The notes under the pieces were generated by a model that was not told the DNA's origin, did no database searches, and saw only the letters and a program-made list of their open reading frames with translations. Positions 19,142 through 28,236 of a stretch of 39,250 nucleotides of DNA are shown here, piece after piece; position 1 is the stretch's first letter, and each line of letters begins with the position of its first letter. The DNA is from Zelonia costaricensis (taxonomy: Eukaryota > Euglenozoa > Kinetoplastea > Trypanosomatida > Trypanosomatidae): assembly GCA_030849075.1 (NCBI GenBank), contig JASAOO010003310.1, positions 1-39,250 on the forward strand, in the 5' to 3' direction. Both the position numbers and the translations under genes were made by a program.

Positions 19142-20023
19142 ATGACGTCGTTGGCGGACAAGATGCAGCGCTGCGCGGCGGCGCTGGCGCGCCAGGTCGA
19201 GGAGTGGGAGGCGCAAGACGGCACGGCGGCCTCGTCGTCGAGCGAGTCGTTGGCGCTCGTCAAGTCCGCCGCGGAGGCTCTCTCGACGACGTCGCCGGTG
19301 CCGCCGATCACGGAGGACATTGTCGGCTCCTGCTCCGCCTTGCTGGAGACGTGCGGTGCACGTGACACGCTGCTCCTGCGCGTCGTGACGCAGTTTCTCG
19401 CCGACATGTCGCTGAACGAGGACAACGGTGCCCTTTTTCACCGCTTTGGCTTGCCCAGCTGCTACCTGCTCGTTCTCCAAGAGTGGGCCTCTCTCACCCC
19501 CGACACGCTCAATGCCGTCTTCGACTTTCTCAGCACCATCTCCTCCGGTGACGCCGCCAGCCGGCGGGTGCTGCGGCCATGCATTCCGTACCTGCTGGCT
19601 GCGATGCAGCATCACCTTTACAACATGGAGGTGCTATTTGGCGCCGCGGTGACGCTGAGCACGCTGACGACGATGGACGACGAGAACTGCGAGCTGGTGG
19701 CGCAGCGCGGCGGCATTCAGGTGCTCGTCGGCGCCTTCTACCACGCCCACCGCATGGAGACCACCGTGCAGCAGGTGGAGCAGAGGAAGTCGCTGCAGTC
19801 GCCTTCGGCACTGCTGGCCCGCACGCAGGCCCGTCGGCTCGAGGAGCAAGCAGCGCTTTGCCGCGACGTGCAGAAGTGGTGTCGCGACGCCCTGCTCAAG
19901 GTGTGCCGCAGCCGCACCCAGGCGGTTATGGAGGCGCTGCAGGAGACTGACTTCGGCGTCTACGGCCGCTGCGTCCCGGTCGACGAGCTGAAGTGGAGCT
20001 TGATGCTCGACGGACCCAGCTAG
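19142..20023 (+). CDS. ARM/HEAT-like helical protein of unknown function
   Basis: 293 aa from ATG 19142. I do not recognise the family. Residues about 40-200 are a succession of amphipathic helices with spacing like armadillo repeats (for example VGSCSALLETC, VVTQFLADMS, NAVFDFLSTISSG, VLFGAAVTLSTLTTMDDENCELVAQRGGIQVLVGAF). The last block has the typical ARM phrasing 'NxELVAQxGGIQVLV'. Residues 205-265 form a charged helix. There is no signal peptide, membrane segment or catalytic motif. ARM folds bind protein partners, so a scaffold role is the inference. In-frame ATGs at 18944 and 18965 would add about 60 residues that look like translated UTR, so the shorter form is preferred. Confidence 0.78.
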   Translation: MTSLADKMQRCAAALARQVEEWEAQDGTAASSSSESLALVKSAAEALSTTSPVPPITEDIVGSCSALLETCGARDTLLLRVVTQFLADMSLNEDNGALFHRFGLPSCYLLVLQEWASLTPDTLNAVFDFLSTISSGDAASRRVLRPCIPYLLAAMQHHLYNMEVLFGAAVTLSTLTTMDDENCELVAQRGGIQVLVGAFYHAHRMETTVQQVEQRKSLQSPSALLARTQARRLEEQAALCRDVQKWCRDALLKVCRSRTQAVMEALQETDFGVYGRCVPVDELKWSLMLDGPS

Positions 20024-21247
20024 GGTGGCGCATCCGGCAACGCCCACGTGACGCCGGCGTACAGTTCTCGCTTTGCTCACACAGAGGTAGATGTGGATGT
20101 GTGTGTGTGCTGCGCAAAGGGGCGCGACGCTCGTTGCCCCTCTACGTACCGCGCAGGAGCAGGCAGCGCAGTGTTGGCGCGCGTCGTCGTGAGCCGACGC
20201 CACTCTGTTCTTTCTGGGTTTGGAGTGCGCGGCGAAGGTCGGGGTGGTGTGGTGTGCCTCGGTACGCCCGCTCACGTGTACAATTTGGAAGAACAACGCG
20301 TCCACACAAAGCGTATATATATGTGTGTGTGTGTGTCCGCGTTTGTGCTAGTGTGCCTTCCTGTGAAGCTCCCGCGAGGCCACACGAAAACACCACCACC
20401 AACATCAACCGCATCAAAAGAGGCCTCCAAAACCTCAACCCATGTTGCGGTACAACAACAGCCCCGCCGTCGAACCAGCCATCGTCAGCCCAGAGCTCCC
20501 GTTCTTTCTCGGGTGGGCTTCAGCAAAGCAAAAGGACTGCTTGAGACAAGGAGGGACGCGGCCCATCTGCACGCCTCCCCTGTGTGTCACCCGTGCCGCT
20601 GCTCTGCGACCCTGCCCCTCTCACGCCCACGCCCTTTTTCACTCCCTCACGTCTCCCTCCCTCCCCCGCTTGTTTTTTTTTTTCGCCGTGCTAAAGTCCA
20701 CACCAAAGTTCCCACTATTGTTTCACCTTTTTCTTTGCTCCCGTCCTTCGTCCTCGTCTACCTCTGGGAAAGGGTAACAGAAAGCAAACAAAAAAACACG
20801 AACAAACCATTACTGCCCTCCCACTCTGTCACTCACACCACTTTCGATCTTCTCCTCGCCCAGTCCTGTCAACGTCCGCGACCCTCCCCACCTCCCCCCT
20901 CCTCAGCAGCCTCATAAACGAGGGAACGTGTAGCACGAACAAACGCACGCACGCCACTCGTCAGGGAGAAGCTGGAAAAGCGCCCCACACTCAATCTAAG
21001 CCCGCGCCTCCCGCTCGCTTCCACTTTTCACTCTCTCTTCTCGGTACCCGTGCTCTCGCTGCGGTGCCACGCGCGACAGAAGAAGAACACAGGAACGACG
21101 TTGACTGCGGATTTGACTCGTTCGGCTCTTTTTCTCGCTTTCCTCACCGCGCACGCACTAACACACACACACACACACACTCGCCCACGTGTGTTCAGTG
21201 GTGTTTTTGCTTCTGCGCCCTTTTCGATTGTCGTGCAGCTCTTCACA
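20024..21247. other. Intergenic region before the CCCH/KH gene
   Basis: 1.2 kb: the 3' region of the ARM-like gene, a (TA)n(TG)n block at 20314-20336, long pyrimidine stretches at about 20600-20900, and the 5' UTR of the CCCH/KH gene with a (AC)10 run at 21161-21180. No protein-like frame was found. Confidence 0.5.
21001..21079 (+). promoter_or_regulatory. Candidate trans-splice acceptor for the CCCH/KH protein mRNA
   Basis: The pyrimidine-rich stretch 21001-21060 is followed by its first AG at 21078-21079. The first ATG downstream is 21248. A second candidate, pyrimidines 21205-21232 with AG at 21237-21238, lies only ten bases before the ATG, so alternative acceptors are possible; the (AC)10 repeat lies between the two. 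Confidence 0.5.
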
Positions 21248-22837
21248 ATGGCTCAACAGAACGCCGTCGAGGCGCTGCTGGTGCGCCTGCACATGGCGGA
21301 GACGATTCCCACCTTCCAGTCGATGGGCGTCGACCGCATCGTGTCCCTGCGCAAGATGTCGGAGGAGATGCTGGCGCAGGCTGTGCCGGACGTCGAGCAG
21401 CGCCAGCTGCTCCTCGACGCCATCAACAGCCGCGGCCACCTCCAGTCGCGCCGCGCCGGCCCGACGGCAAGCCAGCCGCACCCGCCGCGCAGCACCGATG
21501 CCGAGTTCGCCCGCGGCGGCAACGATGACGGCCGTGGCGGCTTTGCGCCGCGCGGGGGACGCGGTGGCGGCCGCGGTGGCCGCGGTGGCCCGGGCCGTGG
21601 CGCCGGTGCGCCGAGCGGCGGCGATGATGCGCAGCGGGTGTGCCGCCACGTCTTCACGCCGGAGGGGTGCAAGTACGGCGACAAGTGCCGCTACAGCCAC
21701 GACGAAAATGACCGCCGTCGCGCGCAGGAGACGCCGGCGGGCAGCGGGATGGCGCAGCGCTCGGTGGAGCGGCCGCCGCCGAACTTCAAGTTTGCCATTG
21801 AGGTGGTGATTCCGACGGAGCGCATCAAGTACCTGCTGGGCTCTCAGGGTAACAACATGAAGGCCATTAATGAGGCCTGCTGCACGTACAACGAGCGCTT
21901 CGACCACGTCGACGAGAAGGAGGAGACGTTCACGATTCGCATGCTTGGCGGCAGCGAGGAGGCGGTGAACAAGGCCCGCGACATGCTGCTCCTGTCTGCC
22001 GGTGTGAAGCGCGAGGAGGAAAAGAAGGACCGGTTCCAGTACGCCGTGAACGAGCTGGACGCGAACACCCACGCCGCCCGACTCTTCGCGGCCTGCAACA
22101 CGAAGAACAGGGACACGACCCGCCACCTGTCGGACTCTATCATGCGCAACGTCATCTCCAGCTTCAACTTTGTGCGTCCGCAGGAGGTGCGCCACTTCTA
22201 CATGTACACCACGAGCAGCGACAAGGACAAGCTGGAGATGGTGAGCAAGATTGTGTCGCAGCTGCAGGGCGTGCAGGCGATTCTCTTCTGCGACCAGAAG
22301 CGCGTCGAGGAGATGTGCAAGGGCTCGCAGCGCATCGCTCGCCACTTCAACGGCGTCGAGCCGCAGTTTGTGTACCGCCAGCTCTCCAAGGAGGAGCGCC
22401 TCAGCGCGCTCGAGAAGTTCAAGACCGGCGTCGTGAACGAGAACGGCGTGCGCCAGCGCCTGCTCGTGACGAACGAGGACTACGCGAAGCTGGCACGCAA
22501 GACAATTATTCCGTATGTCAACCTCGTCATCAACTTCTCCGTGCCACGCGCCGAGGAGTACTACGTGCTGCAGTCGCAGGTGGCCGGTCGCCAGGGCACC
22601 GTCGGCGCGTCTTTCCTGTGTGTTAGCAACTACGAGGAGGCCCTGTTCCGTGAGCTGGAGAAGAACATCCAGTTCGAGCGCTTCGAGGACGAGGAGAACT
22701 TCCGCACCACCGCGGTGGAGCTGTCGTACGACATGGACGCCAACCCGCTGACCCCCGAGGACGCCGACCCGCCGGCGGACTGGCGCGAGCACCTGAACGA
22801 CAAGAAGCCGCGTCAGAACTTCGGTAAGCGCCACTAA
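21248..22837 (+). CDS. SAM-RGG-CCCH-KH protein with orphan helicase C-terminal (RecA2) domain
   Basis: 529 aa, a predicted RNA-binding protein. In order: a SAM-like helical domain at about 5-60 (ALLVRLHMAETIPTFQSMGV); a Gly/Arg-rich RGG segment at 90-120; a CCCH zinc finger at 132-151 with C132, C141, C147 and H151 (spacing C-x8-C-x5-C-x3-H); a KH domain at about 180-250 with the GxxG loop G198-S-Q-G201; and, at about 313-480, a domain matching the second RecA lobe of DEAD-box helicases (HFYMYTTSSDKDKLEMVSKIV, QAILFCDQKRVEEM, FVYRQLSKEERLSALEKFKTG, RLLVTNEDYAKL, VNLVINFSVPRAEEYYVLQSQVAGRQGTVG). There is no first RecA lobe (no Walker A, no DEAD box), and motif VI (HRIGRxGR) is replaced, so it cannot be an ATPase. 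It probably acts in mRNA fate or translation. It resembles trypanosome CCCH proteins with helicase-like regions (ZC3H41 type), from memory and unverified. Confidence 0.9.
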   Translation: MAQQNAVEALLVRLHMAETIPTFQSMGVDRIVSLRKMSEEMLAQAVPDVEQRQLLLDAINSRGHLQSRRAGPTASQPHPPRSTDAEFARGGNDDGRGGFAPRGGRGGGRGGRGGPGRGAGAPSGGDDAQRVCRHVFTPEGCKYGDKCRYSHDENDRRRAQETPAGSGMAQRSVERPPPNFKFAIEVVIPTERIKYLLGSQGNNMKAINEACCTYNERFDHVDEKEETFTIRMLGGSEEAVNKARDMLLLSAGVKREEEKKDRFQYAVNELDANTHAARLFAACNTKNRDTTRHLSDSIMRNVISSFNFVRPQEVRHFYMYTTSSDKDKLEMVSKIVSQLQGVQAILFCDQKRVEEMCKGSQRIARHFNGVEPQFVYRQLSKEERLSALEKFKTGVVNENGVRQRLLVTNEDYAKLARKTIIPYVNLVINFSVPRAEEYYVLQSQVAGRQGTVGASFLCVSNYEEALFRELEKNIQFERFEDEENFRTTAVELSYDMDANPLTPEDADPPADWREHLNDKKPRQNFGKRH

Positions 22838-23038
22838 GCACACGAGGTGACTGGCGAGCGGAGCAAGCTGAAAGAGAGCTGAAGAGTTGCCGCGAGTGGC
22901 ACTCAGAAGGAACGGCCGCAGGCGCATCTGTGCAATGACGGCAGTGGGGTGGGGGAGGAGGAGCGGGCGAGTGCAGTGGTTTCTCGCACGCGCGCGAGAG
23001 CGGAGTCGAGCTGTACCGCCCAGTTGACGCGAACCGAG

Positions 23039-23051
23039 CCCCCCCCCCCCC
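23039..23051. repeat. C13 homopolymer tract
   Basis: Thirteen consecutive C, about 200 bases after the CCCH/KH stop codon, in the predicted 3' UTR. Confidence 0.9.
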
Positions 23052-24459
23052 GGCAAACCGCCTGCGACTGCTGTCCTATTTCACTTCGCCGCTTCAAGGG
23101 AAGGGGGGAGAGAGTCGTGTACGCATTGTCGGCGTAGTGAGGCTTCTCTTTCTGGACGCGCGGTGACGCGGCGCCCGTGAATTGTGAGGCATGCGTCTTC
23201 GGCGCGGCACCGAACGGCGGTGCTGATCTTGCTGCTTCCTTTTTCGTTCTCGCGTACCATCCTCTACGTGAGTCTCTCTTGCACCTGCGCCTGCCCCTGC
23301 CATCGGGGTTGTGTGCGCCGGTGAGCGGGCGCGCCTGCGTGCGCGCGCACCTTCTTCCCTTTTCCTTTTTCTTGTTTGAGCCGGAGGCTGCAGGGGAGTC
23401 GCGGCGGTGTGTGGCCTTTACAGATCAAGTGCCTGTTGGCGTGACTCGCAGCCGCTACTTAGTGCGCCCCACTATCGCCGCACCGGGGTGTGTCATGGGC
23501 ATGTACGTGTGCGTGCGTGTCTGTGCGCAGGACTCGCTCACGTTGTGATACGTGACGTGCAACCGTGGCACACCTCTTCAGAGGCGACGCGTCGCCAGAG
23601 TCGCTTTCTCCCTCCTTTCACCCCGTCACCATTTTCGTTGGAGTTCCGCTCCCCTCCCCCGCCCCTCCACGTGCCGTGGCCATCTGAAGAGGCAGCGAAC
23701 GCACGCGCAAATCCACGCTCGCACGCTGGAGAGGACAGTTGTGACGAAGGAGTGAGGTTTGCGGTGGGCGTGAGTTGTTTGTGGTGTGACGACGCACTCA
23801 GCGCAGCGAGTGGGGGAGTGTGTGTGCGTGTGTGGGGAGTGAGCGAGTCGAAGGGCAGCGCGTCTCAGCTCGGGCAGTGGCTTCGCAACGGACCAGATCA
23901 CTGCAGGCGGGGAGTGTTCTCGGAGACGCCTGCGGTGAGGCTTGCGAGTCTTCCCTGTTTCTTCTTCTGTTAAAGCGTGCCTCCTCCCGCCCCTTTGTGT
24001 GTGCATCTGTGTGTGCAGGACAGCTGACTCGCTCTCTCCCCCCTCCCCCCTCCCCACTGCACCTCACACCAATCGACGCTTCATCCACTTGCTCCGCGTG
24101 CGCGTCCTGCCTCTGCTGGTGCTGTTGCTGCTGACGGCTCAGCGGGTGCTGCCTTGCACGTCTGCGTGGATGTGTAAAACGGTTTCCTGTGCGTGCGTGT
24201 GCGTGTGCGTGTGCGTGTTTGTCCTCACTTGTGGTCACCTGGGCGTGTGTGTTTGATTTGTTTGTGTTCCCCCTTCCTAACTGACCCCCTCCTCCCCGCC
24301 GCCGACATCCCCTCCCCCTCCACACCCTCGCGAGGTGTGTTGTAGCCTGAGTACACGTGCCTTCTTGTATTGGGTTTCTCTTTTTGTTTCGTCTTGTGCG
24401 GTCTTTTTCTTTTGGTCGGTGTCCACGACGTGGTGCAATGGCGGGTGTGCGAGAACGTT

Positions 24460-24553
24460 GACGTGTGTGTACGTGCGCGTGCATTTGTGTGTATGTGTGT
24501 ATGTGTGTGTGTGTGTGCGTGTGTGCGTGTGGGTGTAGATGTGTGTGCGTAGG
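24460..24553. repeat. TG-rich low-complexity stretch
   Basis: About 95 bases built almost entirely of TG units with CG and TA interruptions, including an uninterrupted TG block near 24500-24516. It lies in the long non-coding region before ArgRS. Confidence 0.85.
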
Positions 24554-25891
24554 CGTGGGTGTTCATCACATCCGGAAGAGAGTGGGGCGCTCGCGCTGTT
24601 GCTTCCTTCGACCGGCCCTCGCTGCTGTTTTTGAGGGGGGGTTGTGTGGAGGAGAGGGAGGTGAAAAGAGGGGTGCCGCGAATGGGGGATGGCTCTCAAC
24701 CACGTGGGCAGCGCTGAGTACCCCTCACTTCGCTCTAGTGCTGCATGAGGGAGAACGGAGAAGAGCTGTTCAAGTCGGCGCACTTGTGCACGCGACGGCG
24801 ACTTGCCGTGCTGGCGCCTTTCACCCAGTTCTCCGTGCCGAGCACCATTCCGTCCACCTTGCGGCTTCCTTCTGCACGTGTTGTCCTGCCACCCAAGTGC
24901 ATCCGCTGGCGCCTTCTCCTTTTCGCTCCCGCGGAGGCGCGGATGCAACGTGTGCGTTCCTCACTTGTGCGTTTTTGTAAAGCCTGACGTGGTGTGGTGC
25001 TTGTACCGCCCTCACGCGTGTGTGCGTGCGTGCGTCAATTCATCGAGTGCCTCGTGCCGTCCTCCTTCTTTCCACACTGCGCACGACACCCCCGCCCCCT
25101 TTCTCCTCTCGCTCCTCCACCACACCGGCGCCGACTTCCGCTCGCACAAACACACACACACGCCCGCACACACACGCGTGCACACACAGGAAGGCAGCAA
25201 AGGCGAGGCAGGAGAGAGGCAACCGGCGCAGCGACCAGCGGTGCTTCTCGCTGTGCGTGTCTCTTTTCCTCCTCCTCTCTGTGGTTTGATTTGGTCTTAA
25301 CGATGAGTTCAAAACAAACAAACAATATGCAAGAACACCGACAACAACGACAGCAACACAAGAAAAGGGTTGCCACGACCTGCACGGACTCAGCGGAAGC
25401 TCGTCGGTGTCCTTATCGTACCACGGCGCATAAAAAACAAAGTGCATGCGCGTGTGGTTCTCGGTGGGGGAAGCGCGAAAGCGGAATCGAAGAAGACTGC
25501 CGGTGACGATGGAGGGGGAAAGAGCGAGGGAGGTCGCCTTCTGTACCGCGTAGGGGGCGCAATCGTGGTGACTAGTCGGTAAGGTTGTTGCAGCGTTGGC
25601 GCCTCTCCTTTTTCTTCTTTCTTTCGTTCTAAGGCAATCGGATTGGAAAGGAACGAGTTGCAGCGCAGCCACTTTTGGGTTTCGCGTGTGTGTTGCACAG
25701 GCTCGCTCTCCGTTGCTTCCTGGCCCGTCTATTTCATTCCTCCACCGTCTGCCTCCTGCCTCGTCTTGACTGCTTACACCACCCACCCCCTATCCCCCAC
25801 CACCACCCCCTCTCCCCTCCCCTTCCTCACCAGCCACAGAAGAAAAGGTGCGAGCCAGCGGCTTCCCTCGACAAAAGAACAACAACAAGTT

Positions 25892-25983
25892 TTACCGATC
25901 CTTTCTCTCCCTCGCCCGTTTTCGTTTGCTTTCAGTCTCATATCGAGTCACGACCCTCGCTGTTTTCTCTTTTCTTCTTACAG
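25892..25983 (+). promoter_or_regulatory. Two tandem candidate trans-splice acceptors for the ArgRS mRNA
   Basis: Pyrimidine tract 25892-25933 ends in AG at 25934-25935. A second one, TTTTCTCTTTTCTTCTTAC, ends in AG at 25982-25983. Neither is followed by an ATG before 26152. Tandem acceptors give 5' UTRs of about 216 and 168 nt. Confidence 0.55.
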
Positions 25984-26151
25984 TGCTTCCTCCCAAAAAG
26001 CAAAGAACGAAAAAAACGCGACGCACGCCTACGTGCTTTTGCAGGAGTCCTGTTCCGGTCCCCCGCCCTCTTGTCCTCCGTCCCCCGCTCTGCACCTCCC
26101 TCCGTCTTTCTCCCTGTACCGCACCCGTCTCTGACATCCTTTTCGGCCACC

Positions 26152-28236
26152 ATGAGCGCTGCCGCCGCCGCCGCGACCGTGAATGCCGAGCTGGCGCTGA
26201 AGGAGATCGTCAAGGCGACCATCGCCAAGGCGTTCCCCGGCGTGCCGGCGCAGGAGCCGCTCATCACGCTTGGCAAGGCGAGTGAGTACCAGTGCAACAA
26301 TGCCATGGGTCTCGCCAAGGTGCTCTCGCAGCAGAGGCCGCCCATCACGCTGAGCCCGCAGATGATTGGCGAGGAGCTGAAGAAGAACCTCGCCGAGAAC
26401 GACATCATCGACGAGTTCGAGCCGACGGCGCGCGGGTTCATCAATGTGAGCATCCGCAAGGACTGGGTGGCCAAGATGGTGCACGAGGTGCTGCGCCAGG
26501 GCATCTGCCCGCCGGTGGTCGAGCAGCAGCATGTGCTTGTCGACTTCTCCTCGCCGAACATTGCGAAGGAGATGCACGTCGGCCACCTCCGCTCCACCAT
26601 CATCGGCGAGTCCATCTGCAGGCTGCTCGAGTTCTGCCAGCACAAGGTAGACCGCATCAACCACGTCGGCGACTGGGGCACTGCGTTCGGCATGCTGATT
26701 CTCTACATCAAGCGCAACTTTCCCGACTACACGACGAACCCGCCAGACATCTCCGACCTCACGAGCTTCTACCGTGCGGCGAAGAAGTGCTTCGACGAGG
26801 ACCAGGAGTTCAAGGAGCAGGCTCGCCTGGAGGTGGTGAAGCTGCAGGCGCTTGAGCCGGAGTCGATCCGCGCGTGGACGTTCATCTGCGACGTGTCGCG
26901 CGCCGAGTTCAACGAGGTCTACTCCCGCCTCGGCGCCACCATCGAGGAGCGCGGCGAGAGCTTCTACAACCCGCTCATCCCGAAGGTGCTTGACCTGCTC
27001 GAGGAGGCGGGGCAGATCGAGGTGAACGACGGCGCGAAGCTCGTCATCAGCAAGGAGGAGCGCAAACTCAACAGCCTCGACTCGCGCGACATGACGAAGC
27101 TGGCCAGCCAGCACCTGGCGCTCGTCACGCGCGAAGGCCCGTCGTACCACCCGAACCTGATTGCGGCCATGAAGAGGGCTGGTATCATGACGGGCGCCGA
27201 GGGCGAGGAGACGGTGGTGCTCTCCAAGAAGGAGGTGAAGCCGTGGAATAAGTTCGACGTCCGCAAGGACCTCGACAAGCTCATGGCCCAGCTCGCCCCG
27301 CTGTACAAGAAGCAGCTCGACCCCCTCTTCCTCGAGGTGTTCGAGGCGGCCGGCATCGTGAAGGGGGACAGCCTCCTCGTCCCGCGCTTCTCCTTCCCGC
27401 TCATGGTTGTGAAGAGCGATGGCGGCTACACCTACGACACGACGGACGTCGCCGCGACGTACCACCGCTTCATCCTGGAGAAGGTGAATCGCGCCATCTA
27501 CTGCACAGACGTTGGCCAGTACGAGCACTTCCGCATGTGCCTCCAGACGGCGAAGGACATGGGCTGGATGGAGAACGCGACGTGGGACCACGCCGGCTTT
27601 GGCCTGGTGACGGGCGCGGACGGCAAGAAGATCAAGACGCGGTCTGGCGAGACGGCAAAGCTGAAGGACCTCATGGACGAGGCCGTCGAGCGCTCCCTCG
27701 CCATCCTGAAGGAGCGCGAGGCCGGCGACCGCAGCCAGGGCCACTCGGAGGAGGACATGGCAAAGCTGTCCAACATCATCGGCATCGGCGCGATCAAGTA
27801 CTTTGACCTCAAGCAGACCCGCACCGGCGACTACGCCTTCAGCTACGACAAAATGCTCGACATGTCCGGCAACACCGCCGTGTTTCTACTCTACCAGTAC
27901 GCCCGCATCTCGTCCATCAAGCGCAAGGCCGGCGTGGCGGATGAGGAGCTGCTCAACATCACGGACATCTCGCTGGAGACGCCGCAGGAGAAGAACCTCG
28001 CGCTGTGCGCCCTGCGCTTCCAGAGCGTCATCCTGAAGACCGTCGAGGACCTCTTCCTGCACCACCTCGCCGACTTCGCGTACGAGCTCATGACGAACTT
28101 CTCCGACTTCTTCCAGAACTGCCGCGTCGTCGACGACCCGCTGCAGAACAGCCGCCTGTGCCTCGTGGAGCTGACCCGCGTCACGCTCAAGAAGACGCTG
28201 GACCTGCTCAACATCGAGACCGCCGACCGCATTTAA
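26152..28236 (+). CDS. ArgRS: Arginyl-tRNA synthetase (class I)
   Basis: 694 aa. It charges tRNA-Arg with arginine using ATP. The class I signatures are HVGH at 142-145 (in SPNIAKEMHVGHLRST) and the eukaryotic KMSKS-region variant KKIKTRSGE at 492-500. Further family stretches are VKSDGGYTYDTTDVAA at 420-435, TDVGQYEHF at 452-460 and the C-terminal anticodon-binding helical domain from about 560 (GDYAFSYDKMLDMSGNTA, LLYQYARISSIKRKAG). Compared with the human cytosolic enzyme (about 660 aa) it lacks the long leucine-zipper N-terminus but has roughly 110 extra residues at about 300-408, between VNDGAKLVIS and FSFPLMVVKSDGG. Trypanosomatids often use one synthetase gene for cytosol and mitochondrion. 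ATG 26152 is the only in-frame ATG and has a strong context (GCCACCATGAG); the frame stays open back to a TTG at 25675. Confidence 0.96.
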   Translation: MSAAAAAATVNAELALKEIVKATIAKAFPGVPAQEPLITLGKASEYQCNNAMGLAKVLSQQRPPITLSPQMIGEELKKNLAENDIIDEFEPTARGFINVSIRKDWVAKMVHEVLRQGICPPVVEQQHVLVDFSSPNIAKEMHVGHLRSTIIGESICRLLEFCQHKVDRINHVGDWGTAFGMLILYIKRNFPDYTTNPPDISDLTSFYRAAKKCFDEDQEFKEQARLEVVKLQALEPESIRAWTFICDVSRAEFNEVYSRLGATIEERGESFYNPLIPKVLDLLEEAGQIEVNDGAKLVISKEERKLNSLDSRDMTKLASQHLALVTREGPSYHPNLIAAMKRAGIMTGAEGEETVVLSKKEVKPWNKFDVRKDLDKLMAQLAPLYKKQLDPLFLEVFEAAGIVKGDSLLVPRFSFPLMVVKSDGGYTYDTTDVAATYHRFILEKVNRAIYCTDVGQYEHFRMCLQTAKDMGWMENATWDHAGFGLVTGADGKKIKTRSGETAKLKDLMDEAVERSLAILKEREAGDRSQGHSEEDMAKLSNIIGIGAIKYFDLKQTRTGDYAFSYDKMLDMSGNTAVFLLYQYARISSIKRKAGVADEELLNITDISLETPQEKNLALCALRFQSVILKTVEDLFLHHLADFAYELMTNFSDFFQNCRVVDDPLQNSRLCLVELTRVTLKKTLDLLNIETADRI

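Larger units (their letters stand above)
22838..26151. other. Long 3.3-kb non-coding region between the CCCH/KH gene and ArgRS
   Basis: The longest gap in the window. It holds a C13 tract at 23039-23051, several TG-rich stretches (about 24188-24218 and 24460-24553, the latter nearly pure TG/CG/TA), a CA-rich stretch at 25147-25190 and, at the right end, pyrimidine tracts leading to ArgRS. ATG frames inside (for example an 80-codon one at 24745) do not look like proteins. A long 3' UTR for the CCCH/KH mRNA, or an unrecognised non-coding RNA, are the two explanations. Confidence 0.55.

Noticed and set aside
21158..23056. 632-codon minus-strand frame opposite the CCCH/KH gene
   Set aside because: Antisense shadow with very high Leu/Arg/His/Val content; the sense strand carries clear domains.
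24745..24987. 80-codon plus-strand ATG frame in the 3.3-kb gap
   Set aside because: It has a real ATG but no convincing acceptor directly before it, no recognisable domain and Leu/Arg-rich composition. Kept only as a possibility if ribosome footprints appear.
27049..27375. Cis-spliced intron as the explanation for the ArgRS insertion
   Set aside because: The segment is in frame, free of stops, keeps coding-type codon use and lacks a GT...pyrimidine tract...AG structure; cis introns are extremely rare in trypanosomatids.
26029..27744. 571-codon minus-strand frame opposite ArgRS
   Set aside because: Same artefact; the sense strand has class I synthetase motifs.
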